A stretch of DNA of 64,000 nucleotides from Diphasiastrum complanatum (lineage: Eukaryota > Streptophyta > Lycopodiopsida > Lycopodiales > Lycopodiaceae). Positions within the stretch are counted from its first letter, which is position 1. Every line of letters begins with the position of its first letter. Shown here in pieces: positions 1-13,261 of the stretch. Below the pieces are notes generated by a model. That model searched no databases. It saw only the letters and a program-made list of their open reading frames with translations, and was not told the DNA's origin. The stretch covers positions 38,208,195-38,272,194 of the forward strand of contig CM055110.1 in the NCBI GenBank assembly GCA_029204225.1, in the 5' to 3' direction. The position numbers and the translations under genes are program-made.

Positions 1-95
1 GTTATATTGTATATATCCCGCTAAAGATCAAGAATATCATGTCTAAGGATGCAAAATGGATGGTTGAATAAGAAGTGTTTCAAGACTTCCTTCAC
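1..95 (-). mobile_element. Edge of a Ty3/gypsy remnant (fourth copy)
   Basis: These bases match, in reverse complement, the start of the gypsy-derived segments at 24408, 32691 and 45197. The shared junction is the tail ending in tgaaacacttc. Only the first 95 bases lie in the window. As in the other inverted copy (45197), this segment directly follows the DUF506 block. Confidence 0.55.
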
Positions 96-580
96 ATTTT
101 GAGTGTTTCTATGAAACATGTTTGTTGAGGCCAATGCTTTTGTGTCGAAGAGTGTGTTATCCAATTAGGGGCTTCCTTCTAAAACCAAGCTTATATAGTT
201 TGAAATTATGAACCTCAAGGTTTTAATAATGCAATGAATCTTACACAGGATAAGCAATCTAATATATGTGCGGACATATTTATGTCTTTTCACAATATAA
301 TAGACAATTTGAAAGAACTTGAGTTCAATAAAACTTATGAAAGATGATTCCTTTGTAGAAAAATTGTTGGTGTGATTAGTTATAATGGAAATGTTTGTTT
401 TTAGTGATATTGCAAGTGCTTCATGAATGTTGTGCTCTAATAAGTAGAAATTTGATGTTGAAGAATTTTTGTTATCTATAAAAATGTAAAGTTTGAATCC
501 AATCAATCACATGATAGTCTAGAACGTCTTCTATGCGTTCATGATTTGGTAGGATCATACGGACTATGATTTGTGTGTGT

Positions 581-1315
581 TGTTGATTTCACACATGTGG
601 ATTGTCCACAACATGTACTTTGATCTCCTAAGGTGTGTAGATGCACCAAGATCAAGACTAGATTGACATTCAAGATCTATCTTTGATCCTATGGCAAAAA
701 CACACTAATACATGCATTCAATCACTTCCAACTCTCACTCACACGTGTGGGAAGTATTCAGAAATTATTCTAAGTAAAAACAAGCTGCTCTCCTCAGGTA
801 GAGAGAGAAAAACCATCATGAACTCTCGGGTAGAGAGAGAAAGCTAGAAATTCAATGACACTTAAAATCCACACAATCACCAAATCAATTAGATCCAAAA
901 TGAGGAGTACAATGATACTAGTAGATCCACGAGCTACCACTATGCTTAACTATGATTGGACCACACTTTGTCGCCTCTTAATTCTATTGGACCATTGATC
1001 CATGCTCCTCTTAATTCTATTGGACTATATTCAAGCACTCCTCAAATTCCTATTGGACCTCACACGGTTCCACCTCTAAATCCTATTGGACCTCTTAGAA
1101 TTCATCAAACAAAGGCATTACACTTGTCTACACCCTAATTGGCACGAGTTTAGCCTCTTACTCTATTTTGGCTCAATAGTGGCCTTACAAGTGGAAATGC
1201 ATAATTTGCCATCTATGCCAAATTTGTTCCTATCAACATCCTACACCTAGATGCTTGATGTAAAAAACATAAGACCCCTATATCTAACATAGATAATCTT
1301 TTTCAATTCTTCACA
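581..1315 (-). mobile_element. Solo LTR of the element A/B copia family
   Basis: About 735 bp matching the LTRs at 8707-9445, 14031-14767, 35312-36048 and 40805-41527. On the minus strand it starts TGTGAAG and ends TCAACA. It is flanked by the 5-bp direct repeat tgtgt (576-580 and 1316-1320), as expected for a copia target-site duplication. No internal region is attached, which is the product of recombination between the two LTRs of a full element. The matching position in DUF506 block copy 2 (about 32195-32215) is uninterrupted, so insertion followed the block duplication. Confidence 0.92.
954..1140 (-). promoter_or_regulatory. Cluster of CCAAT boxes in the LTR U3
   Basis: The plus strand has repeated 'attgga' words spaced about 25-45 bases. 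On the element's sense (minus) strand these read as five TCCAAT boxes, plus a related CCAAT at about 1138. The cluster lies about 165-360 bases from the LTR 5' end, where U3 promoter elements are expected. It is conserved in all five LTRs of this family in the window. CCAAT boxes bind NF-Y factors in plants; promoter activity here is inferred. The same repeats create a 60-residue antisense open frame with PLxxIGP repeats, which I take as a by-product. Confidence 0.5.
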
Positions 1316-1539
1316 TGTGTGTGTGTTTTGGGGGTTTCATTCTCTAGAAAACTTGGATCTACAATCCATGTGCATTCTTGTTTCCTTTGTGACAAAGTTA
1401 GTATTCATAAAAACAAGTTATTCTCCTAAAAAACTTTGTATACTAGTAAAATTTGCATGTCCTATATAGACATGATCAGCCAAGTCATAACTAGCTGAGG
1501 CAAGTTGGTCATTCCTTCCCAAGCCAAGATTGTTGGTTG

Positions 1540-2551
1540 TCATTGTGGATTGGCGTCATCGTTGCGTCCTTCAGGGTGATGCATGGCAAAGGCTAATGAA
1601 AGACCTCCCATGGCTCTCTTGCTTGATGTTGGTGCTTTTTTTGGATTCACCGGAAGTGGTTGCCATTCGTTCTTCACTTCGTAAAAACCACAACCACAAC
1701 CCATAATCTCACATACAATGCTCTCCAATGTGGCACTCTTTGCTCTTCTGTTGAGGCTCTCAAATATAGTTCTTCGCCCTAATAGCTCTGAAGTTCATGA
1801 GTAACTGCAAATTAAGCCATAGGTAGGGTAGAATTCATCACGACTAACGTGATAGTGGAAGCACATATCATATCCAGCAAAATGCTGATGGGTTGAGGTG
1901 AATCTCTTATAATTAGAAAACCAAAGGCTACTCATGTGTTCTACTTTTCTCCAAGGAGGAACACCCATGCTTATTTTGTGAAAGGATACTGTGGCAGTCT
2001 GACACATGCATTGTATAAAACCTGACAACTCATGTCCAAAACCTACAAAGGGTAAAGGTAATTGTTGCAACAAGTGTGTGTACTCCTCACTTGCATGTGC
2101 AATTTCAAAATGATCCCGAAAGTCCATGTCCACGATCAATCTCTTTGTCACCCATGAGTTGTTTATATGTAATTGATGAAAAACAACATCGATGCATCCA
2201 TAGGTGTGTTCTGTAGTTTTGACAACAACATAGACCAAGACTTGGGTCAATTTTTCATGAAACTCACAAGATTGAATACTAAGTTATGTGCAATTAAACT
2301 TACAAGATGGAAATGAGATGAGATGAAAGTGACCTTTCATATTAAAGCCCCTCCATTTTGATCTACAAATGCCAGCATCATAGCACTCTCATGATGGCTA
2401 ACTTCATGTCTGCAACAGAACATTGTATATGGGCCCTTCTAGATAGGTGGTGCTATAAATGCATCACAAATGCCACTGTTTTGAGGACATTGGCAATCAT
2501 ATCGTGCTCTGAGTAGGCTGACTGCCGGGCGGATTCAAAATCCAATACCAT
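1540..2551 (-). pseudogene. DUF506 pseudogene, copy 1
   Basis: This copy has the same two-exon layout as the complete gene at 30946. Exon 1 is 2551-2334, a 123-bp GT-AG intron is 2333-2211, and exon 2 is 2210-1540. DUF506 signatures survive: a VDMDFRDHFEIA segment, LPFVGFG, and VPPWRKVEHM. Exon 1 is broken by an in-frame TAG after FVMH and by a small deletion that removes the GYDAG segment. In exon 2 the Trp codon after SYS is now TGA (about 1798). After that stop the frame stays open to the normal C terminus (NDDANPQ). Several independent lesions make a functional protein unlikely. Identification as DUF506 rests on family motifs and on the paralogue. Confidence 0.85.
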
Positions 2552-3052
2552 ATTATTGAATTACGGAAGGCTGCAATATTGCAGTACTATAGTTCTTGCA
2601 CTCTAGATCACAACTTATTATCTATCTGATCATAGGCCAAGTTTTCCTACTACGCCAGTCATGTGGATTATTTAATTTAAATCAGTGCTCAAATGAGTCC
2701 CGGAGCCCTCTGCAAACAAAACTAAAGAGACCAAATGATAATAATCTATTGAATCTGAACTACAATATGAATGGAGCTAGTTGTAGTTTTTGGTTCTATG
2801 TAATAGCTTATCAATTTTGAGGACGAAGATGGGTAAGAAACCCTTTTATCACCAATAAAGTCCCAGAAATAAAGCAGGTACTCAACTAGAAATCTTCAAA
2901 AATTACATGCATGCATTATATGGGTAGTCATCAGAAGGAAAGAAATTAACTACAAATTGGTCAAATGAGTAAAGGACTCTTTTACCTTTTCAGTGATGAA
3001 ATCAGTGAGAATGATTGGGCTCCACTATACTTGTTGACTTTAAAGAACAAGG

Positions 3053-3260
<208 letters not shown>

Positions 3261-3762
3261 ATGCAGAAAATGGATGGAGTATGTGTCCGATTATTTTATT
3301 CTTTTGATTTTAGCTTTTGTTGTTAAAGCTAGGTGTTAATCACTCTTGCATGAGTTTGAGAATTAAAATGCATTTTCTCAAAATTATTTTTTTAAGTCTC
3401 TTGAATGCAATATTTGTATATTTTGTTACATGGAAAGGAATAAGCTTTGGTCAATTGAAATTCTCAAGTTGTAAGTTTTCTATGTTTTCTATGTTCATAC
3501 AATGTGATAATTAATCACAATTTTAGAAGAGTATTTTCACTCAATAAAGTGTTTGGCCTAATTCAACTTGTTGGTTATGCACGAATAATTAACTACAAAA
3601 GATGGGTAATGTTTCCACAATGTTGATAAATATAGCATTTACTCATCCATGTTGCACCTAAAATAAACTTGAAATTGATCAATGAACTATAAAATCCAAC
3701 CATTAGACACAATCATAAAATATAAAAAAACAATTATTTCATTCAGGGTTGTAATAGAATAT

Positions 3763-5250
<1,488 letters not shown>

Positions 5251-5376
5251 TACGTTGCACTATAGCTACATTCCAGAACAAAACTTTTGATATGGTTTAT
5301 GAAAAAATCCATAAAGAAAATAGGTTATTGACATTCAAATAAAAAAGACATTGAACCCAAAATGTTTCGCAAAGCA
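5251..5376 (-). repeat. Continuation of DUF506 block copy 1
   Basis: Starting at gttgcactatagctacattc, this is the reverse complement of about 29185-29307, the sequence that in block copies 2 and 4 directly abuts the part before the CT-rich insertion. Similarity fades after cccaaaatgtttcgcaaag. Confidence 0.75.
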
Positions 5377-6603
5377 TTAAGAATAATCAAAACCATAAAA
5401 GATTACATCATTTTAAAAGAACCTAATAGGAATTCCAAGAATGCATTCACAATAATATATAGGGGCATTTGTGATGCAAGTCTTTAAAATCCATCAAATG
5501 TTGTTCCATTTTATGAATTTGGGAGCACAAAATACATGTACTGATGCCCATTTTGGGGTTTCATTTATTGAATGAAAGAGTCTATACACAGATTTTTATT
5601 AAACTTTATTTGAAGCTATTGTTCTCCCATAATGGTGATTGTTGTAGGTAGATCTTTGTAGCATGTTATTAGCTTTTGTCTTTTTCGCATCTATGACATG
5701 ACAAATATTAGTGAATGTGCAATTGTAAATGATGTCATTTTCAATTATTTTGTTCTATTTTGAAATGGCAATAAACATAAAGTACTTACGAGTCTTCCTT
5801 TGATGATAAATCTGAAATATATTGGTAGCATGAGCTCTGTTCTGATCAAATCAAGCCTCCAATGCTCTTCCACCTCAACCATAGTCAAATATTTCTCATT
5901 GTAGATAATGCTTATCTCTATTCGGTGTTGTGTGACCATTTAGTTCAAAGTCTTGATCTAGTGGTAGCCATGTACCTTCAATTTTCTTGTATCTCTAATA
6001 GCTAAATGTGAGACTGAGCATTTGCTTTTCGATATGATAACGAAAGACCATTGAAGACTTTTTCATCCTGCATTCTATGTCATTATTTGTTTTACTAAAC
6101 AATATTGTCAGGAGTAGGCCACTCATCACTTTGAAAACTAGGCAATACTTTGAGCTTGTCAAAACCTCCATCTGTATGTGACATATATAAAGATTCATAA
6201 AAATAAATACCACAATCTGCAAGTTCCTTTAGACTTCTTCCTCTATATTGCAGCTTTCCAACATCAGAGTGAATCACGTCCAATATTCCTGCAAGTGATT
6301 GTGCTGGCTCCCATTCACTTATGCATGATGGATATAAAGCTGAAAGAAAAAAAACAATGTTGAGGCATTTAAATCATAATCTGAAGAGCATCAATAAATC
6401 TTTGGCTACATAATCAAATCGCACATGATTTGGATCACTAACATTCAGTTCGAGTCTGATAGGCATAGTCATGCTTAGGGAAGGAATGATATAGCTCATT
6501 CCGCTACGCACGAACACTTTTCGTTTGAGTTTATTTCTCGTTCGAGTTTCGAGTTCGCTTCTTTTTGTGCTTGTTTCTTTTCAAGCTATTTCATTTCTCA
6601 CAC
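5377..6603. other. AT-rich intergenic stretch, no recognised gene
   Basis: No family match was recognised. Short minus-strand open frames at 5745-5939 and 5995-6283 (the latter reading WPTPDNIV near its end) may be debris of a coding sequence. They have no clear start, splice sites or domain. Near 6480-6560 there are several copies of a cgaac/gttcg word, also abundant at 15295-15400. Confidence 0.4.
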
Positions 6604-7575
6604 TCACACACCCTCTTTCTCCAACACATGAGTGACCCAAATTTGACACTTTTCTGGATTTAAGGAGATTTGGTATTTGCGACAATGTTCAAATACTTTT
6701 TCCAAATGATCCAAGTGGTCTGTATCTGCACTATGGACTTTGAAATCATCCAAGTAGATTTCAAGGAATTTTTGCAAGAAGTCCTTATAGGCAAACTGCG
6801 TCACTTGTTGAAATGAGCTAGGTGCAAACGACATAACTTTATAAGCATAAGTTTCTCATTTTGTTGCAAAGGCTGTTTTGTGTGATCCGTAGGTGCTATC
6901 TTAACTTGTTTTTAACCACTAAATCCATCCAGAAAATTGTACGCTTTCGCTCCAGCAAGACGGTCCAATATGCTTTTGGTAAAGGTTAACGAAAAGTGAT
7001 CATTTCGTGTCACTTTGTTCAAAGCTTTGAGATTCACACAAATTCTCATTTTGCCATTCTTCTTAGGAACGACAACAATGGATGAAACCCATTCTATATA
7101 TTTGATTTCATAAATAAAGTCAGTTTCAAGTAGTCTTTGCAGCTCTTTCTTTATAAGATCCGTAATGTTTGGATTATAGCGATAAAATTTCATGATCTTT
7201 GGAACTGCACCAGACATTAAGAGTATCGTATGCTCAATAACAAAGGTAGGAATCCCTATAAGATCCTTGTATGTCCAAGCAAAACAATTTTGATATTTGA
7301 TCAATAACTTCCTTAATGCTTGAAATTGTTCGGGAGTAAGTTGTCGTCTAACTTGAACAATATGTTTTGGCATATCATACTGGACTTCTTCTGATTGTTC
7401 CTTCTCATAAGGGTTGATCTTTGATCTCCATTTAGCTTTTTTGGTAGCAATCGATTGTGGAGGCAATGACCTTCTAGAAGATGTGCTCTTTCTTGATGGT
7501 GACGACTTCCTTGATGGCGATATCTTGCAAGAATTTTGACTTGAAGTATCTGTTGAAAATGAAAAATCATCTATC
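6604..7575 (-). pseudogene. Ty3/gypsy reverse transcriptase remnant
   Basis: Read on the minus strand, this begins with a Ser/Arg-rich linker. It then gives the gypsy pre-RT region (NCFAWTYKDL), the RT fingers (VPKKNGKMRICVN and a LDGFSG motif), a shifted palm segment, and the catalytic box as IYLDDF (gypsy usually has F/Y-M/V-DD). The frame carries a stop where a Tyr follows GFSG (about 6909). A frameshift near 6835-6850 precedes the QFAYKDFLQKFLEIYLDD part. Homology ends abruptly at about 6615, before the thumb, RNase H and integrase. Protease and gag are absent. It is a dead fragment of a plant gypsy pol. Confidence 0.9.
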
Positions 7576-8706
7576 TTGACTTTAGGCTAACCACAAAGTT
7601 TTTTCTATGAAAGTATGTTGTTTCATAATGTAAATGCCAAATTTGGCCTAGAAGGAACTCGAGCTATATGAGTTTCTCAAGTCTAGTTGGTAGTATACAA
7701 CTTGCATATAGATTATAGACTTAGAAATGTCATTAATATGCTTGTAGAAACTCGTGGCATATCACATGCAATTGTTGTAAGTGATCCATAGTGACATGCA
7801 AGGCATGCACAAAGTGAAATGGACACATGCTTGATGATTTGTACAATTCTAGTTAGAAAAATGACACTTGGTAGAAGTAGATAGAAATGCATGCATGAGA
7901 AGTGACAAATGTCACTGAAACTCTAGTTTTCACTCATACATGTGGATGAAAGGTGGATGGATGTGGTTCTACCTCGAGCTACTACAAACTCCATAAATAT
8001 GTGTAGACATTCTCATAATCTTTGATGAAGGACCAAGCTTTGAAGCTATTCCATGCCATTTTGGATCAACACTATCTTTTGCTTGAATATTGCTCTTTCG
8101 TTTTCTCTCTAACTAGTGTTGAGGCTTATGCTCATACACTAAATTCTTGTATTTTTTCTCTCTTGTAATCAAAGCTATCATTCTTCGATTCTTAACATGC
8201 TAGATTGTGATTAAGCCAATAAATTATGTACTAGATCTTGCTATTCAATCTAGAATTAGTTTGTGTGCTAATCATAAAGCTTAATAAGATCATTCACATT
8301 TGAGGATCATTTTCCACACGTGTGAACTTGCTAGAAATTTTGTCATGGTATTAGAGCCAAATTAAGCTTCGCATGCTATTATCTTTGATTGTTCAAGAAT
8401 TTGTGAGCTGATTCAAGCAAAAAAAGTAGTTAATCACTTTTCTTTTCCTTTTCTTGAAAAGTGTTTGGATCAAAGAGGATAGAAACTGGATTTCCAGGTC
8501 TGAACTATCATTGTACAGAATATTGGAATTCCTCACGTGTGAAAATCAGAGATTTTCAGTCCCCTTTAATTCCTTGCTATTTGGTCCAAAGTTAGTGGTG
8601 TTATAGCTTGATGGAAAGCTTATGAAGAGTAATTTCCATTGCAATTGATCCAAAATCAATCTAATGTGTCTACCAAGACTTATAAGCTCTTAAAGAGGGT
8701 AGGGAG
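7576..8706 (+). mobile_element. 5' LTR end, primer site and leader of an older copia element
   Basis: A tRNA-iMet-type primer site, tggtattagagcc (one change from the usual tggtatcagagcc), lies at 8346-8358. It directly follows a CA dinucleotide that would end an LTR. The leader to 8706 resembles, in wording and order, the leaders of elements A and B (cacgtgtga, gcttatgaagagt, cttataagctctt). The LTR start is not identified; it probably lies between 7600 and 7950. Element A is inserted in this leader at 8706, and the host element may resume at 14768. Confidence 0.45.
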
Positions 8707-9445
8707 TGTTGAATTTCACACATGTGGACTCTCCACTACATGTACTTGTGATCTCCTAAGGTGTGTAGATGCACCAAGATCAAGACTAGATTGAGATTCA
8801 AGATCAATCTTAGATCCTATGGCAAAAACACACTACTACATGCATTCAATCACTTCCAACTCTCACTCACACGTGTGGGAAGTATTCAAAAAATAATCTA
8901 AGTAAAAACAAGCTGCTCTCCTCGGGTAGAGAGAGAAAATACATCATGAGCTCTCGGGTAGATAGAGAAAGCTAGAAATCCAATAACTCACAAAATCCAT
9001 AAAATCACCAAATCAATTAGATTCAAAATGAGAAGTACAATGATACTAGTAGGTCCACGAGCTACCACTATGCTTAACTATGATTGGACCATATTTTGTC
9101 ACCTCTTGATCCTGTTGGATCATTGATCCATGCACCTCTTAATTCTATTGGACTATATTCAAGCACACCTCAATTTCCTATTGGACCTCACAAGGTTCCA
9201 CCTCTAAATCCTATTGGACCTCTTGGAATATTCATCAAAAAAAAACTTTACACTTGTCTACACTCTAATTGGCACGTGTTTAGCCTCTTACTCTATTTTG
9301 GCTCAATAGTGGCATTACAAGTGGAAATGCATAATTTGCCATCTATGCCAAATTTATTCCTATCAACATCCTACACCTAGATGCTTGATGTAAAAAACAT
9401 AAGACCCCTATATCTAACATAGATAATCTTTTTCAATTCTTCACA
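8707..9445 (-). repeat. Element A 3' LTR
   Basis: 739 bp, TG...CA ends. It contains the CCAAT cluster (about 9084-9280) and two copies of a gggtagagagagaaa-like word near 8926-8975. A polypurine tract lies directly inside it. Confidence 0.95.
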
Positions 9446-9460
9446 CTCCTCTTAAAAAAG
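9446..9460 (-). other. Element A polypurine tract
   Basis: The minus strand reads aagaggag immediately before the 3' LTR, the expected plus-strand DNA priming site of a copia element. Confidence 0.7.
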
Positions 9461-9509
9461 TTTCTATGAAGATTTGAGCATTGATCTTGATATAACTCCA
9501 AGATTAGAT

Positions 9510-10686
9510 CTATGCTTGATGAAAGCACTTTTGGCTCAAAGGCTTGGTGAGTAGATCGGCAATACAAGAGGACGAGTTGACATGCTCCAAATAGATTTCT
9601 CCTCCAATAAGCTTTTCTCTCACAAAATGGTGTGCCACTTCTATGTGCTTGCTTCTTGCATGAAATATGGGATTATTGGCAAGAGCTTGGGCCGAGATGT
9701 TATCACACTTGATCATTGGTAGATCATCCTCCTTGATGCACTTTAGCTCCATTAATAACCTCTTGATCCAAAGCACTTTTTTGGTAGTTGTAGTGAGTAG
9801 TTTGTACTCGGCCTCACATGAAGAGAGAGATATAGTATCTTGCTTTTTGGAAAGCCAAGATATTAGATTGCCTCCAAGAAAGATAGTGTATGCACTAATA
9901 GACTTTCGATCCATCTTGTCACTTGCAAAGTCCGAATCCGAGTGGCCAATAATGGATAGATCTTCACTTTTATAGAGTAGACCATAATCACAAGATGAAG
10001 ATACATATCTTAGAATCCTCTTGGCCATCTTCCAATGATGGATCTTAGGATCTTGCATAAATTGACTCAATTTGTGCACACAAAAACTAAGATCGGGCCT
10101 AGTAATTGTAAGCCAAATCAAGGAGCCTATAAGACTCCTAAAAAGTGTGATGTCCTCAAAGGATCTTTCATCACCTTTATTGGGATCTTTTACAATTTGC
10201 TCCATTGGAGTATCTATGCTCTTAGAATTTTCCATATGAAATTTTTTCAACATAGAGTGAGCATATCTAGATTGGCATATAAAGACATGATTTTCATAAA
10301 AATCAATTTCTAGGCCTAGGATGTAATGCATCTCTCCTAGATCTTGCATTTTAAACTCACATCCAAGTGCTAGCTTGGATTCATCAACTAGCTTGATACA
10401 ACTTCCACAAAGAATAATGTCATCAACATAAATTAGAAGAATGACAATATTGCTATCAACAAACTTTAGATACATGGAAGGATCATAGTCACTAAGAGTA
10501 AATCCTAGTGAGATAAGAAAAGAGTTAAGTCTTGAATACCATGATCTTGGTGCTTGCTTGAGTCCATAAGGACTTTTGAAGAGCAAGCACACTTTGGACT
10601 CATCCTTGAGGTTGTTCCATATAGATCTCCTCCTCAAGATAACCATTTAGAAAAGCATTGGATACATCTAATTGGAACACCTTTCA
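9510..10686 (-). pseudogene. Element A reverse transcriptase (3' part) and RNase H
   Basis: The open frame from 10646 to 9510 encodes the copia RT core from KSPYGLKQAPRSWY through the catalytic box YVDDIILCG, then LGLEI and the connection. RNase H follows, with SDSDFASD, SWLSKKQ and LSSCEAEY, and the family's C-terminal ADLLTKPLS tail. It is separated from the integrase frame by lesions. A Trp codon is TGA at 10684-10686. About 11 bases are missing near 10610, where element B still has the sequence, shifting the frame. The shared ancestor encoded one continuous polyprotein here. This copy cannot do so. Confidence 0.93.
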
Positions 10687-12216
10687 CTTGAAAAAACAAC
10701 CAAGAGAAATAAGAATTCTTATTGTCACCATGTTTGCAACGGGTGCAAAGGTCTCCTCATAATCAAGACCATGGCTTTGAGCAAATCCTTTGGCACATAG
10801 TCTTGCTTTATGCTTGTTGATGGTGCCATCATGATTGAACTTGATACGAAATACCCACTTGCAACCAATCACATGCTTGCTGGATGGAGGATCCACAAGC
10901 TCCCAAGTATTGTTGGTGATCAATGCATCATACTCTTGCTTCATGGCATCATACCACTCCTTGGTATTGAGTGCCTCTTGTACATTATTTGGCTCTTCAT
11001 GAGAGACATAAAAAACATAATTAGTGGAATCAAGATCCACTTGTTTGCCTTTGTCAACATATGAGAGCCTCTTAGGCTCGGATCTATCTCTCATGGATCT
11101 TCTTGGTAAAAAAATCCGAGGAGAGTCTTCTTCAAATCTTGACCCCATCACATCATGATTGTCTTCAAAATCAATAATTGATGATGCATCCATAGATTTC
11201 TTGATCTCGGTCTCTTCAAATGATGAGTGTTGATCTTCGTGAAAGACAACATCTCTACTTTCAATAACTTGAGAAGTAGAGAGTATAAAGACTCTATAGG
11301 CCTTCTTGGTGGATGAGTATCCAACCATGATCCCTTTGCATGCACTAGGATCTTTCTTCTTCCTTGTTTCCAAGGGAATATGGACAAAGCATAAGCATCC
11401 AAAAACTCTAAGGTGATCAACCTTAGGCTTCTTTAAAAATAAGATTTCATATGGTGACTTTCCTCCAAGAGCTATATGTGGGAGCCTATTGCAAAGATAA
11501 TTTGCACAATTAATGGCTTCTCCCCAAAAATCTTTGGGCAAAGATGCCTCAATTCTCATAGATTTTGCACATTCACATAGAGATCTATTCTTTCTCTCGG
11601 CCACTCTATTTTGAGATGGAGAGTAGGCACAAGAAAACTCTCTTTTAATGCCTTCAAGCTCACAAAAATCTTGAAATTTATTGGAGATATATTCACCAAC
11701 TCCATCACTTCTAAGAGCTTTAATCTTGAATGAGAATTGCTTCTCTACATAAGCTTTGAAAATAAGGAAATGATCAAACACCATAGATTTTGAAGCAAGA
11801 AGATATATCCAAGTGAATCTTGTGTAATCATCAATGAAAGTAACAAAACAAGTGGCTCCTCCCTTGCTTGTAGTTGATGAGAAATCAACATCCGAGTGGA
11901 TTAACTCTAAAAGATGCTTGCTTTTGATAGAAGATCTTGTAAATGGCTTTTTGTGAGATTTAGCAATAGCACAAGCCTCACAAGGCTTGATCTTCTTGGA
12001 GAGTGACTTTGGCAAGCCAATAGCTTTGGCTTCTTTGATCATAGAGAGCATGGATTTGTAGTTGGGATGTCCCAACCTCCTATGCCATAATTCCTCCATA
12101 GAGAGCTTGTTCACAAGAGCAACATTACAAGCATTCACATACTCATTTGGATCTAGTTTATAGATGCCACCAAATCTAGATCCTAATGCAAGTATCTCAT
12201 CATTCTTCTTGATAGT
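10684..12216 (-). pseudogene. Element A integrase and start of reverse transcriptase
   Basis: The frame (12138 down to 10684) contains the pre-integrase zinc finger (WHRRLGHPNY, then CEACAIAK) and the integrase core with HSDV, RSDGVGEY and the catalytic Glu in VAERKN. It continues into the integrase C-terminal region (FGCLCFVH) and the RT N terminus (WELVDPPSSKHVIGCKWVFRIK, then ETFAPVANMVTIR). Changes from element B at conserved places, RSDGVGEY for RSDGGGEY and SQNRVAE for SQNGVAE, suggest relaxed selection. It ends at the TGA described for the RT part. Confidence 0.93.
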
Positions 12217-13261
12217 AGTTAGGATGGCTCTCCACTACATTAAGATGAATGTCTCTAATGAGATATTGAGGGAGATAGGTACTTGTACAACAGCCAAAGA
12301 AGCTTGGGATTGTCTCACCACTATCTATGAGGCTAAGAATACCTCTAGGCTTCTCACTCTTAGGAATCAAATCTTTCAAAGTAGCCAAAAGAGTGATGCA
12401 AGTGCATCTAGTTATGTTTTGAGAGTAAAAGATATTCATAGAGAGCTTGCTTGCGTTGGTGATTCCATCAATCAAAATGAGCTAGTTCAAGTCAGTCTCA
12501 ATGGCTTGAGAAGTGAATTTGATAACCTTGTCCAATCCTATGCCATTAAGGAGGAGCTACCAAGTTTGGAGGCTCTCCAAAGTGTGCTAATTTCAGAAGA
12601 ATCAAGACAAGAGTACAAGCTCTTGAGGATGGACAATTTTTCTCTCACTCGTAATGATGGCAAAGCTCTCTTTGCCAAGGATAAGCACAAAGGGAGGAGC
12701 AAGAACCAACATCAACAATCCTCAAGCAAGGAGAAAGGCAAATCCAAAGACAAAGATGAGGAGGAAGATGATTCCTCTAATGCATCATCATCCAAGCTCA
12801 AGAAGAAGAAGATCAAGTGCTTTTATTGTGGCAAAAAAGGTCATTATGCCACCGATTGCTTCAAAAAGAAAAATCAGCTCAAGCAAGCCAATATTACCAA
12901 TGAAGAGGAAGACACTATTGCAAGTGATGGAGAGGGATCTCTTATGGTCTCTAGTTTCTCATCTACTCCTTTCAAGAAGGACGGCCTATGGTATATTGAT
13001 AGTGGAGCCTCTTCACATATGTGTAGCTCCAAGGACTCTTTCTCTTCTATTGCACCTTATGATGGAGTCAAGAAATCAATATACACTGCAAATGATTTTG
13101 AATGTCCTATTGAAGGCATAGGGAACATTCCCTTGAAGCTTGCATCCTCTAAAGTTCTTTCTCTCTCTAGAGTTCTTTATGTACCTAAGCTTACCAAGAA
13201 TCTTATTAGTGTTGGCCAATTGCTTGATAATGGCCTTGATATAAAATTTAATGTTGATACT
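12217..13261 (+). pseudogene. Element A gag-protease segment, inverted
   Basis: This part reads on the plus strand, opposite to the rest of the element. It encodes copia Gag from MALHYIKMNVSNE, a CCHC knuckle (CFYCGKKGHYATDC), and the protease with DSGASSHMC. It corresponds to about 38825-39868 of element B in reverse. Left junction: normal sequence to gatagt (12216), then flipped text. Right junction: gttgatact (13261) followed directly by cattgaagac, which belongs to the gag start region of B at about 40035. About 170 bases encoding the first 80 Gag residues are missing between. Reading continues a few codons into antisense sequence at each side, so the open frame is chimeric. Confidence 0.93.

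Noticed and set aside
956-1138. Conserved 60-codon PLxxIGP frame in five LTRs
   Set aside because: It is antisense to the elements and made of the repeated CCAAT words. The copies at 9084 and 35689 differ in frame or length without compensating conservation, so I treat it as incidental.
9667-10313. Plus-strand frames opposite the copia RT/RNase H (also 36269-36915, 37415-37669, 39614-39988)
   Set aside because: They are shadows of the real coding strand and appear in both elements only because the coding strand is conserved.
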